Program-made: the position numbers and the translations under genes
Notes under the pieces: generated by a model
Seen by the model: the letters and a program-made list of their open reading frames with translations, nothing else
The model's database searches: none
Told to the model about the DNA's origin: nothing
Part shown: positions 1 through 10,834 of the stretch, piece by piece
Numbering within the stretch: the stretch's first letter is position 1
How the letters are laid out: each line of letters begins with the position of its first letter
Assembly (NCBI GenBank): GCA_026874595.1
Contig: CM049315.1
Coordinates: 2,672,501-2,736,500 of the forward strand
Direction of reading: 5' to 3'
DNA: 64,000 bases
From: Sipunculus nudus
Taxonomy: Eukaryota; Annelida; Sipuncula; Golfingiida; Sipunculidae

Positions 1-1440
1 AGAGGATAATTCTTCTATTGTGCCCTCGTGGGACGAAGATCACTGGGTTAAAGCCAACGGTGGGGATGCTATTGTCCTCATGCCCAGTTCCGTACAGAGC
101 GAGTGCGTAAGCGACATACATATAGACGAGAAGCTCAGTGAACTACTCGCTGTAGTGGTACGCGTAAACCTTGATCAATTAAGTGTTCTCCGATGTTCCT
201 AAATACACCGATGTAAAAAATAGCGAGATATTACTCACCTAAGATAACCTAGTGAGGGCAAAGCCATATCCGGTGCCGCAGGCTAAGCAAAAGACGATGC
301 GCCGCGAGACTCTGTGCTAACGCTTGGCATCACAGAGAAATCGGACTCGCGATTCGCTGCGCCATGTTTGATGTTAAGTAAGCCGGACGGAATGAATTGG
401 TTTGTGATAGACTTTTAGGCAGCTCAATGAGCGGTTGTCTTCGACCCAGAGCCCATGCCAAATCCAGAGGTTTTATTCTCAGAGATCGTATTCTCTAGCA
501 GTAAATAATTTATAAAGATAGAGCTGACGAAGGTATATTGGCAAATACCTGTTGCCACTGCCTCGCGTGATGAAGCTGACATTTGTGAGGCCAGACGTTC
601 ACTATCAGTTTCGGGTGTAGGCGTTTAGACTAGTCACGGCAGGCGCTGTATTCACCCGATCGATACGGAAGGTCCTGGTCGGAGTCACAAATGCCGTAGC
701 TTACATCGACGACTTCTTAATCCACACCGTTACCTGGGAGGACAATTTCAACACGGTCAGTGAAGTGTAAGGGAGATTGCAGGATGCAAATCTCGCCGTG
801 AAACCATCCAAGATAATTGATGGTATGAGGGCTTAGGATTCCTAGGTCATAGAGTAGATATTGGTTGCATAGCAATTGATCCCTCATGATTACTGAAGAC
901 GATACAGGAAACTGGAAGGCCTACTACAAAGAAAGCGCTGAAGGCGTTCCTCGGGTTAACAGGTTATTACCGCAAGTTTGTCCCCCATCTTGGGGAGCGG
1001 TAGAAAAACGAGTATCAGAATTTGAAAAAGAGTCTAGCGAAACCGCCCATTCTGAGACCGCCGGATTTTGATCGGCAGTTTATCGTACGATATGATGCAT
1101 CAGAGGTAGGCATTGGCAGTATGCCGCTTCAAGAGCATGACGGAGTGTTACATCCGGTCCCGTTAGCGAGTAGGAAACTATTGCCGAGAGAGCAAAACTA
1201 CTCGACAGTCGAGCGTGAATGTTTGCCAATCGTTTGGGAATTCAAAATGTGACATGTATATGGTTTGCAGGAAATTCACGGTCCACATGGATCACAAACA
1301 CGTAAATTGTATTACCACGTCCAAATGCAGCAACAAACGAGTGTTGAAATTGGCGCTGATACTGCAAGAATACCAGTTTGATATCCAACCTGTAAAGGGA
1401 AAGTTAAATGATGGCCCTGTTTTTTTTTGTTTTTTTTTGT
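1..1440 (+). pseudogene. Decayed Ty3/gypsy pol (RT and RNase H)
   Basis: Translating across frames gives Ty3/gypsy pol signatures in the correct order. A segment reading VRAKPYPVPQAKQKTMRRE lies near 245-305. A degraded KPDG/VIDF block and VFDPEPMP lie near 380-470, and KIELTKVYWQIPV near 515-555. The polymerase box AVAYIDDFLIHT is near 690-725, and the thumb/connection segment KALKAFLGLTGYYRKFVPHLG near 935-1000. RNase H follows from about 1030, with YDASEVGIGS, REQNYSTVERECL and MDHKHV. Many stops and frame changes separate the blocks, so the copy is dead. The integrase is absent; an adenine/thymine-rich run at 1423-1440 ends the coding similarity. The element is cut by the left window edge and its own LTR follows. 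Confidence 0.85.
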
Positions 1441-1544
1441 AGAGTTAAAAGTGAGTAAGGCCATTAGAATCGGAGCAGAGGGCGACACAAAGTATGTTAG
1501 ATATGAGTCGGGCCAACGTTTTATAGAAAATATGTTACTTTATT

Positions 1545-1556
1545 GAAGGAGGGAAG
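1545..1556 (+). other. Polypurine tract of the left gypsy element
   Basis: A purine run (GAAGGAGGGAAG) directly precedes TGTGTCAC, the expected TG start of a 3' LTR. This is the classic plus-strand priming site for an LTR element read on this strand. Confidence 0.6.
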
Positions 1557-3050
1557 TGTGTCACTAAATGGATCGTGTCATTTTGTTTTATTTTTCATTT
1601 CTCGGGTTAGCTGTACTGGGTAAGCTGTACATTTGTATTTGTCTAGCGAGAATCGACGCGCCGTCCTGAGTATTGTCTTGTTAGACAATGGCTGTATTCA
1701 AGGGAGTGCGCTGCAGGTCCAGTTATGCCATTGCTGTGGTGCTCGTCTTGGGGTTTAGCGTGTTTTGTTCCCAGCCTATTTAGTATTCAGCATGCTCTTG
1801 AATATAGATGGGCCATAGTAGAAAAAGCAGGCTAGGCTTTGTATTAGTCTCATGAATATAAATGAGCCTTCAGGGTAGAAGGGTACTTATACAAGCGATA
1901 CGCAGTATTGAGGGACACAGTCGGTGGAGCCTGCAGAGTTCAGAGAGATGCCGCTAACCAGGGTCCAGAGAGGTACTGCGGTAGGTGCTGCCACCCATTG
2001 TCAAGAGAGGTTCTCCGACCAAAATGACCAGACAGGTGCTGCAACACTGTGTCTAGAGAGGTGCTGTGGGAGGGGCTACCACCCAGTGTCTATAGAGGTG
2101 CTGCGACCCATTGACCTGAGAGGTGCTGCGAGAGGTTCTGCCGTCCAGTGTCCAGAGAGGTGCTGCGACCCAGTGACCAGAGATGTGCTGCCACCCAGTG
2201 TCAATAGAGGTGCTGCGAGATGTGGTTCTGCCCGGTGTCGAGAGAGGCGCTCCGAGAGGTTCTGCCGCCAATTGTCCAGAGAGGTGATGCGAGAGGTGCT
2301 GCCGCCTTGGTCCAGAGAGGTGCAACGACCCAGTGACTAGACAGGTGCTGCCACACAGTCTCCAGAGAGGTGCTGAGAGAGCTGCTGCCGCAAAGCGTCC
2401 AGAGAGGTGTTGCGAGGGACGCTGACGCCCAGCATCCAGAGAGGTATCAAGTGATGTGCTGCCAGCTGGTGTCGAGTGGGGTGCTGCGAGCCGTTGTCGA
2501 GTGAGGTGCTGCCAGTCGGTGTCGAATGAGGTGCTGCTAGCTGTTGTCGAGTGAGTTTCTGCCTGCGGATGTCGAGTGAGGTGCTGTCACCCGGGGTCGA
2601 TGAGGTGTTGCTAGCCTGGGTCCTGGGGGGTGCAGTTAGCTGCCGCTAGCTTGGTTCTAGAAAGGTGCCGCCAGTAAGGGTTCAGTATCGCTCGTTTAGG
2701 AGATCTAAAGGCTGTTTAACCGGACTCTGTGTTTTACAAATGTTTTACATTAATGTATGTACCAGGGTATCAGGCTGGGAAAGCTATCTGGAAGGTGATT
2801 TTGAATGTTGTACCTTTTATTTTTTTAATGTAAACTCTTGTTGTTTATCCACTGACTCGTGATTTGTTGTGTACCTGAGTGCTGATACATTGAGTGCGCC
2901 ATCAAACACTACACAATCTCTACTTTTCCGTGTTAAACCAAAGGCAACCCGGTCCATCACTTGTTAACGGCAACCTTTTCTGAAGGGATCCAGAAAGGGG
3001 TAAATTTTCGGGTGACAATACTGGAGCTTTTGTATCAATTTTTTTTATTA
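1557..3050 (+). mobile_element. 3' LTR of the gypsy element, containing a minisatellite
   Basis: The LTR starts with TGTGTCAC right after the polypurine tract. Two blocks, 1605-1776 and 2939-3030, match consecutive parts of a remnant at 49141-49400 (shared phrases include GGGTTAGCTGTAC, TGTTTTGTTCCCAGCC and CAGAAAGGGGTAA). In that remnant the blocks are adjacent. The sequence 1777-2938 is therefore either an insertion or expansion here, or a deletion there. The 3' boundary is uncertain; no clear CA end or target duplication was found. Confidence 0.55.
1920..2660 (+). repeat. Degenerate GAGAGGTGCTGC minisatellite
   Basis: About 740 bp of imperfect tandem units built on GAGAGGTGCTGCGACCCAGT and TGTCCA, drifting at the right end to GAGTGAGGTGCTGCCAGC. 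It leaves long open frames on both strands, which reflect low complexity and not genes. It sits inside the LTR described above. Confidence 0.75.
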
Positions 3051-3600
3051 TTCTCGGGGTAATTATAAGCCCCATAGCTCGGAGGATATGAGTAACAGAG
3101 ATCTTAATTCAGGTTTCCAAGGAGATTTTCTATGGACCTCCCTGGAAATCAAGTTAGAAGATTCCAGACCCAACAGTGACGATTTGTGCTTTGTTAACAG
3201 ATGACTGCTGCATTTGAAGGTCTCAAAATAGAAAAGTAAATGCGTAGAAGGTTTTTTTTTAATATAGGCGGCGCCAGTCTGCAGAAACTCGTGAAACACT
3301 CCATGATCAAATATGCATGCAAAGTTGTTCAGATACTAGGGCATTTGGTACAGTTGTTTAAATTATTTTGGGGGTACTTACGAGCCCCAGAGCTCAAAGG
3401 ATATAGGTAACAAAGACCTAATTTCAGGTTTTCAAGGACATTTTTATGGCCCTCCATTGGTGTTCAGTTAGAAGCTTCTAGGTCCAACAGTTACATTTGT
3501 GCCTTGTTAGCGGCCGGACGGCCCGACGGACGGACAACGGACAAAGTGATCGCTGGAGCTCAGATGACTTTCAGTCAGCTGAGCTACAAAAGAAGGATGT
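3045..3600 (+). repeat. Two direct copies of a ~160-bp dispersed repeat
   Basis: Blocks 3048-3205 and 3362-3520 align closely and in the same orientation (GGGTAMTTAYRAGCCCC, AGCTC-GGATAT, TTCAGGTTT-CAAGGA, TTAGAAG-TTC-AGRYCCAACAGT). The second copy continues into a GACGGACGGACAA segment and ends with GCTCAGATGACTT. A related end (GTGCCCTGTTA, GACGGACGGACAAAGG, AGCTCAGATGACTT) occurs near 59050-59120, so this is a dispersed family. No coding capacity was seen. Confidence 0.6.
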
Positions 3601-4609
3601 TCTAATTCTAACAGTGACTTTTGGGGATTTTAGCCGTAAATCGAGATTTAAGGATGGGATTTAGTGTGAAACTTAGCACTCCTGTGTGTACTTAATTGGT
3701 TTATAGACAAGAAACATCACAACTGAAAGTATACATTTAAAAATTCATAAAATTGCATTATTATTACTTTATTTCGCTGTATTACTACATAGTATCATTG
3801 GTCAATCAATTCTCTTTGAATGTCTATATTTACAAGGATCGAATCTGTGCAATAATTGTTATACACCCGGTATTCGAATAAAAAATCTTTTTTTTTCTGA
3901 TATCACTTAAAACTCGCACGAAAGTTTTAATAGAAAGTCTATGTAGCTATTTCATTTTCTGTAGAGTCGAGGCAATGCCAGGACTCCTAAAAAGACCAGG
4001 ACCAGGACTGTTTCACTTAATATCTCTCAGTCATTTTTAAGTGTTTTCATTAAAATAAAGTTTTCTGCATGTATTATTTTCGTTCTGGAATAGAGTTTAT
4101 ATTCGTTTTAACGTATGCCAAATTAATATATGCAAGTGTCTGGTATTGGTATTCTTGCTGTGGTGATAAATAGTTTTCTTATAAGCTAAGATAAATAAGC
4201 TGAAGTCTGGATAGCAAATGCATACCAGTTCCTCCAACTTGCGAAAGCTCAGAACGAAAGAATGAAGACCAAATTATAAACTTAGTAATTTGGTCATTAA
4301 GTCTCTGTATAGGTGATGAGTATTAAATATATGTCTATGATAGAAATGTTAATACAAGCGCTGTTTTTATTAGAATTATTTTACCGCGTAAGAATTCTTA
4401 AACATAAAAAGGTAGCAATGTCCAGGAACCATATTTTATGTGAACTAATTATTCTAGTATTAAAATATTCCAGAGATTACAAACTACGTTCTACACCGCT
4501 AAGGTCAACTAATGAGGATGACATGATATGATATAGTTCTGCAGCTGATAAATATGAAAAGGCTAAATTCAATCACGTACGATTCATTGTACCTGACAAT
4601 AAATTGCCT
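3601..4609. other. Noncoding AT-rich stretch
   Basis: About 1 kb of AT-rich sequence without a supported exon or repeat structure. It includes the 3' flank of the left C1q gene. Confidence 0.5.
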
Positions 4610-4615
4610 TTTATT
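4610..4615 (-). terminator. Poly(A) signal AATAAA of the left C1q gene
   Basis: AATAAA on the minus strand starts about 9 bases beyond the stop codon at 4624-4626. The right copy of the gene also has an AATAAA downstream of its stop. Confidence 0.5.
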
Positions 4616-4623
4616 TGTCATTT

Positions 4624-7407
4624 TTATGGGAATAGATAAAATCCCAAGAAGTTGATGTCTCTTTCAGAGCTTGCCGAGTACACATAGCCGCCTACCATAG
4701 CGACCCTGATCGTCTCTCCTTGAGTACATCGGATGATCAAGGATCTGCTGATGGTTTCATACATGTTTGGGTAGTTATACCTTAGTTCTCCCTCTGCCTG
4801 GCTTCCTCTTATTATGGTGAACTTCAGACCGAGAAAAAAATACCAAGTATCAACATTATGCATGTAGAACTGCAATGCATAATATTCATAGAATTAAGCA
4901 GATCAGATCCATACTCACGATGGAAGCAACCCACACATTAGTTCGTGGACTAGTCATGTCTCACCTTGACTATTGCAATTGAATTTTATTTGGTCTACCA
5001 GAAAGATCAATTAAAAAGCTACAACGTGTGCAAAACATTGCAGCAAAATTAGTATTAAACAAGGAAAAATACGAAAGTGCAACGGAAGCTCATAAGGCAT
5101 TACACTGGTTACCTATTCGTGCTCGCATAGAACATAAAGTCTTGACCGTTGTCTTCAAATGCTTAGAAGGAACTGCACCAGATTACTTAAGAAATTGATA
5201 GAGGTACAGAAACCAGGCAGATTAGGGCTTAGATCTGACAGGGGTGTAAGAAGGCTCGTAGTACCCCCTACAAAACGGAAAACTTTTGCTTCGCGATCTT
5301 TCAGTGTTTGTGGTCCAGAGCTATGGAATAGCATTCCAGAAGAACTGAAAGCAGTATCACGTATTAAACAATTTAAGAAGGACGTTAAAACTTACCTTTT
5401 TAGAAAATACTATACCTAAATATTTTTATATTTTACCGATATAACTATTTTAACTTTTTAGTGTCATTGATAATTTAGTAAATATGTGGTTCTATTTTTA
5501 AGTATGATGTGTTAGATGTAAAGCGCATTTGAAACATACGTGTAAAAATGGCGCTATACGAAATAAATATAGTAGTAGTAGTTATTATTGAAATTGTTCC
5601 GGAGCATGGCCTAACTATAATACTCAATGAACAGTCATAATGTATGTTCTGTGTGGAGGTTTTATCTGCTTATACGGAAATCAAATTACTTTGTGTCACT
5701 CGTAACACACAGGTACCGAAGGTATGTAGTCAATGAACATGATTAAAATGATTTTTCGAATTTTCCTTAAACTAAGGTCCTTTTCGGCAATTTAATGGAT
5801 ATACTAAGAAAATTTTTAAACCAAAGAAGATTATTGATATTCAAACCTTGAATGATAATTAAGAAAAAAAGGTCTCGCAAGTTTCATGTAATGAATTGCT
5901 TACTTTCATTGATTTATATTATTTCTTACAATTTATCTTAGCCCTTGGAGGTCCCAAATTAGTTTTAATATTTAATTCGTACAACGATACTGGTGCTTTT
6001 CGAGATTCCTGGAACATGTGTGTTTAGCAGAATGCTAATTACCACTAATGAATAGCCGTGATAGGCGACAGCGCTCACGTGAACGTAGTATAATCCGGTA
6101 TACAGACACACGGCTTGATGTTCTTGCCATCCCCCGCCCTCGTTTACTTCAACATGCTGGAACGGGAATGGATCATGTGACCCTGAGTACACGGCGCTGT
6201 GAGACACTGCCCAGGCTTGTCGATAGTCTCTACTGATGTTATACATGAAACCACTTAGTGTTGTTAGGCAGTCATTGTTTGAATTCCCAAAATGGTCAGA
6301 GACCACTTCCACAACATCACCTACAGACAGGTACATCATCACTGCCCTCTGAAGACTGTCCAGGTTCACTGGTGTATTAGTGTTTCTATATATTCGGTAG
6401 AAATTGTTGCCGTTAACACGAAGGTACATATTTACTGGTTGGCCCGAGGAAACCCCTGTCGAAAAGCTGAAGTAATATATACCTGTTGTCGGAGCAATAA
6501 AGGTGCTGGTTGCTGGGTTCCATCCATTTCCGACATTTCCCCAGGTTGTGTCAAATGTAACTTTCCCCGGACCATGAACAGTCGTCCTGGCTGCTCCAAA
6601 CCCGACATCTGTTCCCATACTGTGAGAAAGAGAAAATGTCCCCCATGAGGTCGCCAAACCTGTCCCAGTGCTCCCCAATCGTGGCCCATCACTTCTTATG
6701 AATATTTCTTGATTTTCCGGAATCCAAATGATGATATCTTTGCCAAGAACAGTCGCTCGATCTACGTGCGTGGCGTCTCGATAGATGGAGGTTATTCTTG
6801 AACTCCCGTTTTGTAAGCTGTAATGTGTCAGTCCGTTGCCAGGGTAGCCAGCAGAGAGACTGATGAGATAGAGTCCACTTAAAGGTATCCACATCCGCCA
6901 TGTCTCCTGGTCTACTAACCCAAACCTGTTTACAGTCAACCCATCAAACCGTGCAGTCTCCATGCTGCCAACCCTGTCCACAGTATTAACAGCAAATGAA
7001 GCCGCATCTAGGATAAATAGATCCAATGATCGAAAGGACTCTGGTTATATGTTTTTGTCAAACAAGGAGGTTTAATGAAACCCCTTTGCTTAAACATAGC
7101 CATGTAGAGTTGACGAAAAATTTGTTGTAATATTGAGAAATAATGATTGCCGTTTTCTAACAAAACAGCCGATGTTGCACAGAATATATCGATTTAAGGA
7201 TCTGAGACACTTACATGGGATTCAGAATGAATGAACCGTGTATTTTACCTAACCTAGGAATTAAATATCTCGACAAAATTTTACATAATTAAACATTATT
7301 TCTAACATAACACTAAAATGATTTTTACCACGTACCATATGTTTTATACTAGATTTACGTACCATATTGCGCGGAGGATGGTGGGATAGCAAAGAGTAAT
7401 CCTAAAC
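4624..7407 (-). CDS. Secreted protein with three C1q-like domains (left paralog)
   Basis: Spliced minus-strand gene. Exon 4 is 4624-4821, exon 3 is 6043-7007 (963 coding bases plus 2), and exon 2 is 7363-7407. All have AG acceptors; donors are GTAATTAGC after exon 3 and GTACGT after exon 2. Phases agree (phase 1 at 2/3, phase 0 at 3/4), and exon sizes of 45 and 198 match the right paralog exactly. Exon 2 encodes a hydrophobic signal-peptide core (LGLLFAIPPSSAQY). Exon 3 encodes one degenerate and one typical C1q-like domain (TGIYYFSFSTG, RAVMMYLSVGDVVEVVS, LSGFMY) plus the start of a third, which exon 4 completes (ending INFLGFYLFP). Bivalve C1q-domain proteins are secreted lectin-like recognition molecules; the ligand here is unknown. 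Exon 1 with the start ATG was not found. Intron 3 carries a non-LTR fragment. The reading frame is otherwise intact. Confidence 0.85.
4890..5592 (+). mobile_element. 3' fragment of a CR1/L2-type non-LTR retrotransposon
   Basis: The plus strand encodes the C-terminal part of a non-LTR reverse transcriptase: LVRGLVMSHLDYCN, KKLQRVQNIAAKLV and ALHWLPIRARIEHK near 4930-5140. After a frame change follow GRLGLRSDRGVRRLVVP, FSVCGPELWNSIPEEL and KTYLFRKYY (5159-5419). It ends in a short UTR with a TAGTAG tail, as expected for L2-like elements. It is strongly 5'-truncated, has an in-frame stop and frameshift, and lies inside intron 3 of the left C1q gene, antisense to it. Confidence 0.75.
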
Positions 7408-7409
7408 CT

Positions 7410-8408
7410 AAAACGAAAATAAAGAATAGCTTATTCGTTAAACACATAAAAGTCTAGTTTATGTTCAAAAACGTTCTATTATTATTAATCCTATGATAAA
7501 CCAAGAAAAATTGTTATATTTACGATGTTCCAGTATAACATATAACCAATACTGAATAATCGTAACAAATAAATGATATGACTGTATAGACATACAAGTG
7601 GTCTTAATGATCCAGATAATATGTGAAAGCGACTTACATTTTGAAGACCCAGCACATGATTGGAGTGGACCCTTGTGCCCACTGATAAAATCCTTAATAC
7701 CTACGGTATTCAAATGTTGTATCAAGCAACATTTGTCCAATTTCTGTTGTTAGGTGACACCAAAATGATCAATTCCCACATGAACATGAAAATGTCTCGA
7801 CTTTTTTTTAAATTTTAATATACATCATGTTTATATGATATGATGATTATAAAAGCTTCAATTTATGTACACATTATATGTGTACATAAATTGAAACTTT
7901 TATTATCATCAATCATATATAAGAAAACCGAGCTGTACCTGCTTACAGACGAATTGTTTTTTTTTTCTGATTTTCATCGATGAATTGTTTGAAAAAACTC
8001 ATAATGCTTCTTATATTTAATAAATTGATAAAGAAATGATATAATGTCCAATTTAGAACCCTTCGGATGCAGGATTCTAGTAACTGGTCATTCTTTTTGT
8101 GTATTATGCTGCAAATATTTCATCCTTTATTGTTCAAGTATTTTATCTAGTCATTAAAACATTGTATATAGAAAATCAAGAAATTTTATAAATTTATGAC
8201 AAGTGCAAATAAGATCATTGTTGCAGGTCAAGATGGTAAAAATGTCCATTTGTTATTTCGATGAATTCATATTTTCCGTTCCTGAGGAAAATAATTTGAA
8301 CAAACGGCAGATTAACATTGAAGTTTACATAGTTCATATTCTTACATAACCTTTTAATGTTATAATAGAATGCATGTAGCTCATTTTACCTACATATAAT
8401 ATGAATAC
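7410..8408. other. Probable intron 1 / 5' flank of the left C1q gene
   Basis: Apart from the hairpin, no supported exon is visible. A minus-strand donor-like AAAT/GTAAGT lies near 7635 and is in the right phase for exon 2. The open frame before it would give a non-hydrophobic N-terminus, so it is not accepted as exon 1. Confidence 0.35.
7829..7920. repeat. Long hairpin (inverted repeat, ~45-bp arms)
   Basis: Two nearly complementary arms (about 7829-7873 and 7879-7920) share TTCAATTTATGTACACAT and its complement around a loop of about 5 bases, with a few mismatches toward the outer ends. It resembles a foldback or small MITE. It lies upstream of exon 2 of the left C1q gene. Confidence 0.75.
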
Positions 8409-9290
8409 TGTTACGGAACCTAATATCAACAGATCACGTGGTCGTGACGAACATAAGTTTTTGTAATGGAGATAAAAAAAATCAGATTCTGTAACACTAG
8501 GCAGCGTGAAATGTCTAGGGGAATGAATAAAGAAGTCAGTGGTTTTTTGTTAACAAATAATTATAATTTATTCTTTAAAAAAATCCTAACATTACAATAT
8601 ATTTAATCAATATAATTATACAGTATAACAACATTACAACAGTTAATCAATACAAGTATATAAATAAAGTGTACAATACCTGGATACCACCACTGTCCCA
8701 GCGAAAACAAATCCTTTAAAGCATATAATCCAGACGAACAGTCACATAAATCTTCTCAGAGAATAACAGTCCGGTTCAATCACAAAATCAATTTGTTGTA
8801 ATCCAACAAAGTGAAGTTCTGATAGTGATCTCAAAGGCAAACTGAAGACTATATAAAATTCGTTACACATTCGAAAAAAAGCTATAACTGCCGCTATTAT
8901 AGGAAAAGGTCCACAAACTGACTTACACTCTTCTGTGTCATCTGGAATATATCTCTCCTCTCTCTCGGTTCTAAAACACAGCCCCTTCTTTATATGTTTT
9001 CACCTCAAGCCCAAAACTTCACATTTCCCGAACAATCTAAAGAACCTAATATAATACACTCGTTACAGGAAACATCTAGAACAACGAACGCTTTGTTTCT
9101 ACATATCAGGGTTCACACGTGGGCCGGCCCGGCTCGGCCAGGCGAGAAAGCCCCAGACTAGCATGATAGCTGTGTTTACACGTCAGACCCCACGCATTAG
9201 CCGGGCTATGCCGTCATAGCAACGGACATTGCTAGCGCTGCACATACACATGTAAGACTGCTGCATACAATAAAAGAGACATCTGTTACA
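8409..9290 (-). mobile_element. 3' LTR of the Gmr1-like element
   Basis: 882-bp LTR, ending TGTTACA on the plus strand, i.e. starting TGTAACAGATGTC on the coding strand, and ending CCGTAACA. It matches 16142-17009 over nearly its whole length with scattered substitutions. On the coding strand it holds a TATA-like ACATATAAAGAAGG near 8985-9000 and AATAAA near 8570, consistent with LTR promoter and polyadenylation signals. Confidence 0.85.
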
Positions 9291-9300
9291 CTCCCCCTGC
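9291..9300 (-). other. Polypurine tract of the Gmr1-like element
   Basis: On the coding (minus) strand GCAGGGGGAG immediately precedes the LTR start TGTAACAG. Position and composition fit a polypurine tract and fix the orientation of the element. Confidence 0.8.
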
Positions 9301-9483
9301 TGTAAGAAAAAAGCACGTTTTCACAAAAAAAACTCTTTTTGCGATCACAATCACTAAATTTTTACAAAATCTCAAAAATCATCTTATTTACAAGATTACA
9401 TAAACATCTCGTTTACAACATTTTATAAACATCTCTATAAGCAATCAGCAAGTACATTGTCTTTCCCTTTATTGTGTCTGATT

Positions 9484-10706
9484 TCAAGATTGTAAACCTG
9501 TAAAACTCCATCTCAACAATCTTTGATTTTTACACTTCAACTTGTTCATGAACATGAGGGGATTGTGATCTCTGAAAACAATGATAGGCTTAACTGATGA
9601 AGCAACACAAACTTTAAAATGTTGCAACGCCAAAATCAAAGCCAAACATTCTTTTTCAACAGTGGAGTAGTTTTTCTGGTTTGCATTGAACTTTCTTGAA
9701 AAATAAAAAATTGGATGATCTATGCCATCACTCCCTTCTTGTAACAACACAGCACCAGCAGCAGTATCACTAGCATCTACAGCTAACTTAAAAGGTACAG
9801 AAAAATCTGGAGCTACCAAAACTGGTGAACTTTGCAGAATTGCTTTCAAATTCTGAAACGCATTTTCACACTAAACATTCCATACATACTTTTGTTTCTT
9901 CTTTAACAAATTAGTCAAAAGTTCAGCTACAGCAGAAAAATTTGGACAAAACTTCCTGTAGTATCCAACCATACAAAGAAAACGCATTATTTGCGTTTTG
10001 TTTTCTGGTCCAGGAAATGCAGAAATAGAACTAATTTTAGCATCAACAGGTTTTACTTGTCCCTGCCCTACAATATTACCCGTAAATGTTATTTGTGCAT
10101 GACAAAACTCAGATTTTACTAAGTTGCTGGTCAGGCGTGCTTCACTGAGTCTTTCGAAGAAGTCGCAAAGAATTTGCAGATATTTCTCCCAGGTGTCGCT
10201 GTACAGGATGAGGTCATCATTATATGCGTCGCAGCCCTGAATGTCCTTGACAACCATATGTATGAGGCGCTGGAACGTGGCTGGCGAGTTCTTCATGCCA
10301 AACGGCATAACTTTACACTTGTACAGTCCTTGCGGCGTCCAAATGCGGACACTTCTTTCGCCCGTTCTGTCAGCGGAACTTGCCAGAATCCTTTTAGCAA
10401 GTCAAACTTGGAAACATATCTGGAGATACCGACTCTATCTTTACAGTCATCGATCCTCGGAATCGGGAACGTGTCAGTCTTCGTGACTGAGTTCAGTTTT
10501 CGATAATCTGTGCACATACGGTAACTTCCATCAGGTTTTGACACAAGAATACATGGTGAACTCCAGTTACTGTTACTAGGTTCAATAAAATCATTTTCCA
10601 GCAAATATTGAACCTCATCCTGTAGATGATTTAACTTTTCTGAATTCAGTCTATAAGGAAGCTGCTTGACTGCGCTTGCCTCGCCAACATCGACGTCATG
10701 GCACAA
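9484..10706 (-). pseudogene. Reverse transcriptase and RNase H of the Gmr1-like element
   Basis: Ty3/gypsy-type RT in two frames. 10706-10293 has DVDVGEASAVKQLPYRLN, VQYLLENDFIEPS, PCILVSKPDGSYRMC and FDLLKGFWQVPL. 10308-9871 has MPFGMKNSPATFQRL, the polymerase box CDAYNDDLILYSDTW, and MVGYYRKFCPNFS. The box reads YNDD where YIDD/YVDD is usual. RNase H follows at 9849-9484: LAVDASDTAAGAVLLQ, KNYSTVEKECLALIL, FRDHNPLMFMNKL. At least two frame breaks separate the segments, so this copy cannot make an intact polyprotein. RNase H is followed, after about 190 noncoding bases, by the polypurine tract and LTR. No integrase lies on this side. Confidence 0.9.
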
Positions 10707-10834
10707 TATGTTAGTTTGCGTTGGAATGTCACTAAATAAATGTTCATAATTCCGCAGCAGGTCTTGTTGTTGTTGTGCAGTAAGTTCTGACAGGTTGCCA
10801 TCCAGGTTGTTAAGCGAGTTCTTTAGTGGTACTG

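Noticed and set aside
1924-2340. Plus- and minus-strand open frames with repetitive Arg/Cys-rich peptides
   Set aside because: They arise from the GAGAGGTGCTGC minisatellite within an LTR, not from a gene.
7465-7740. Candidate first exon of the left C1q gene (MDKCCLIQ...)
   Set aside because: Donor and phase would fit exon 2, but the N-terminus is not signal-like and does not resemble the right paralog exon 1.
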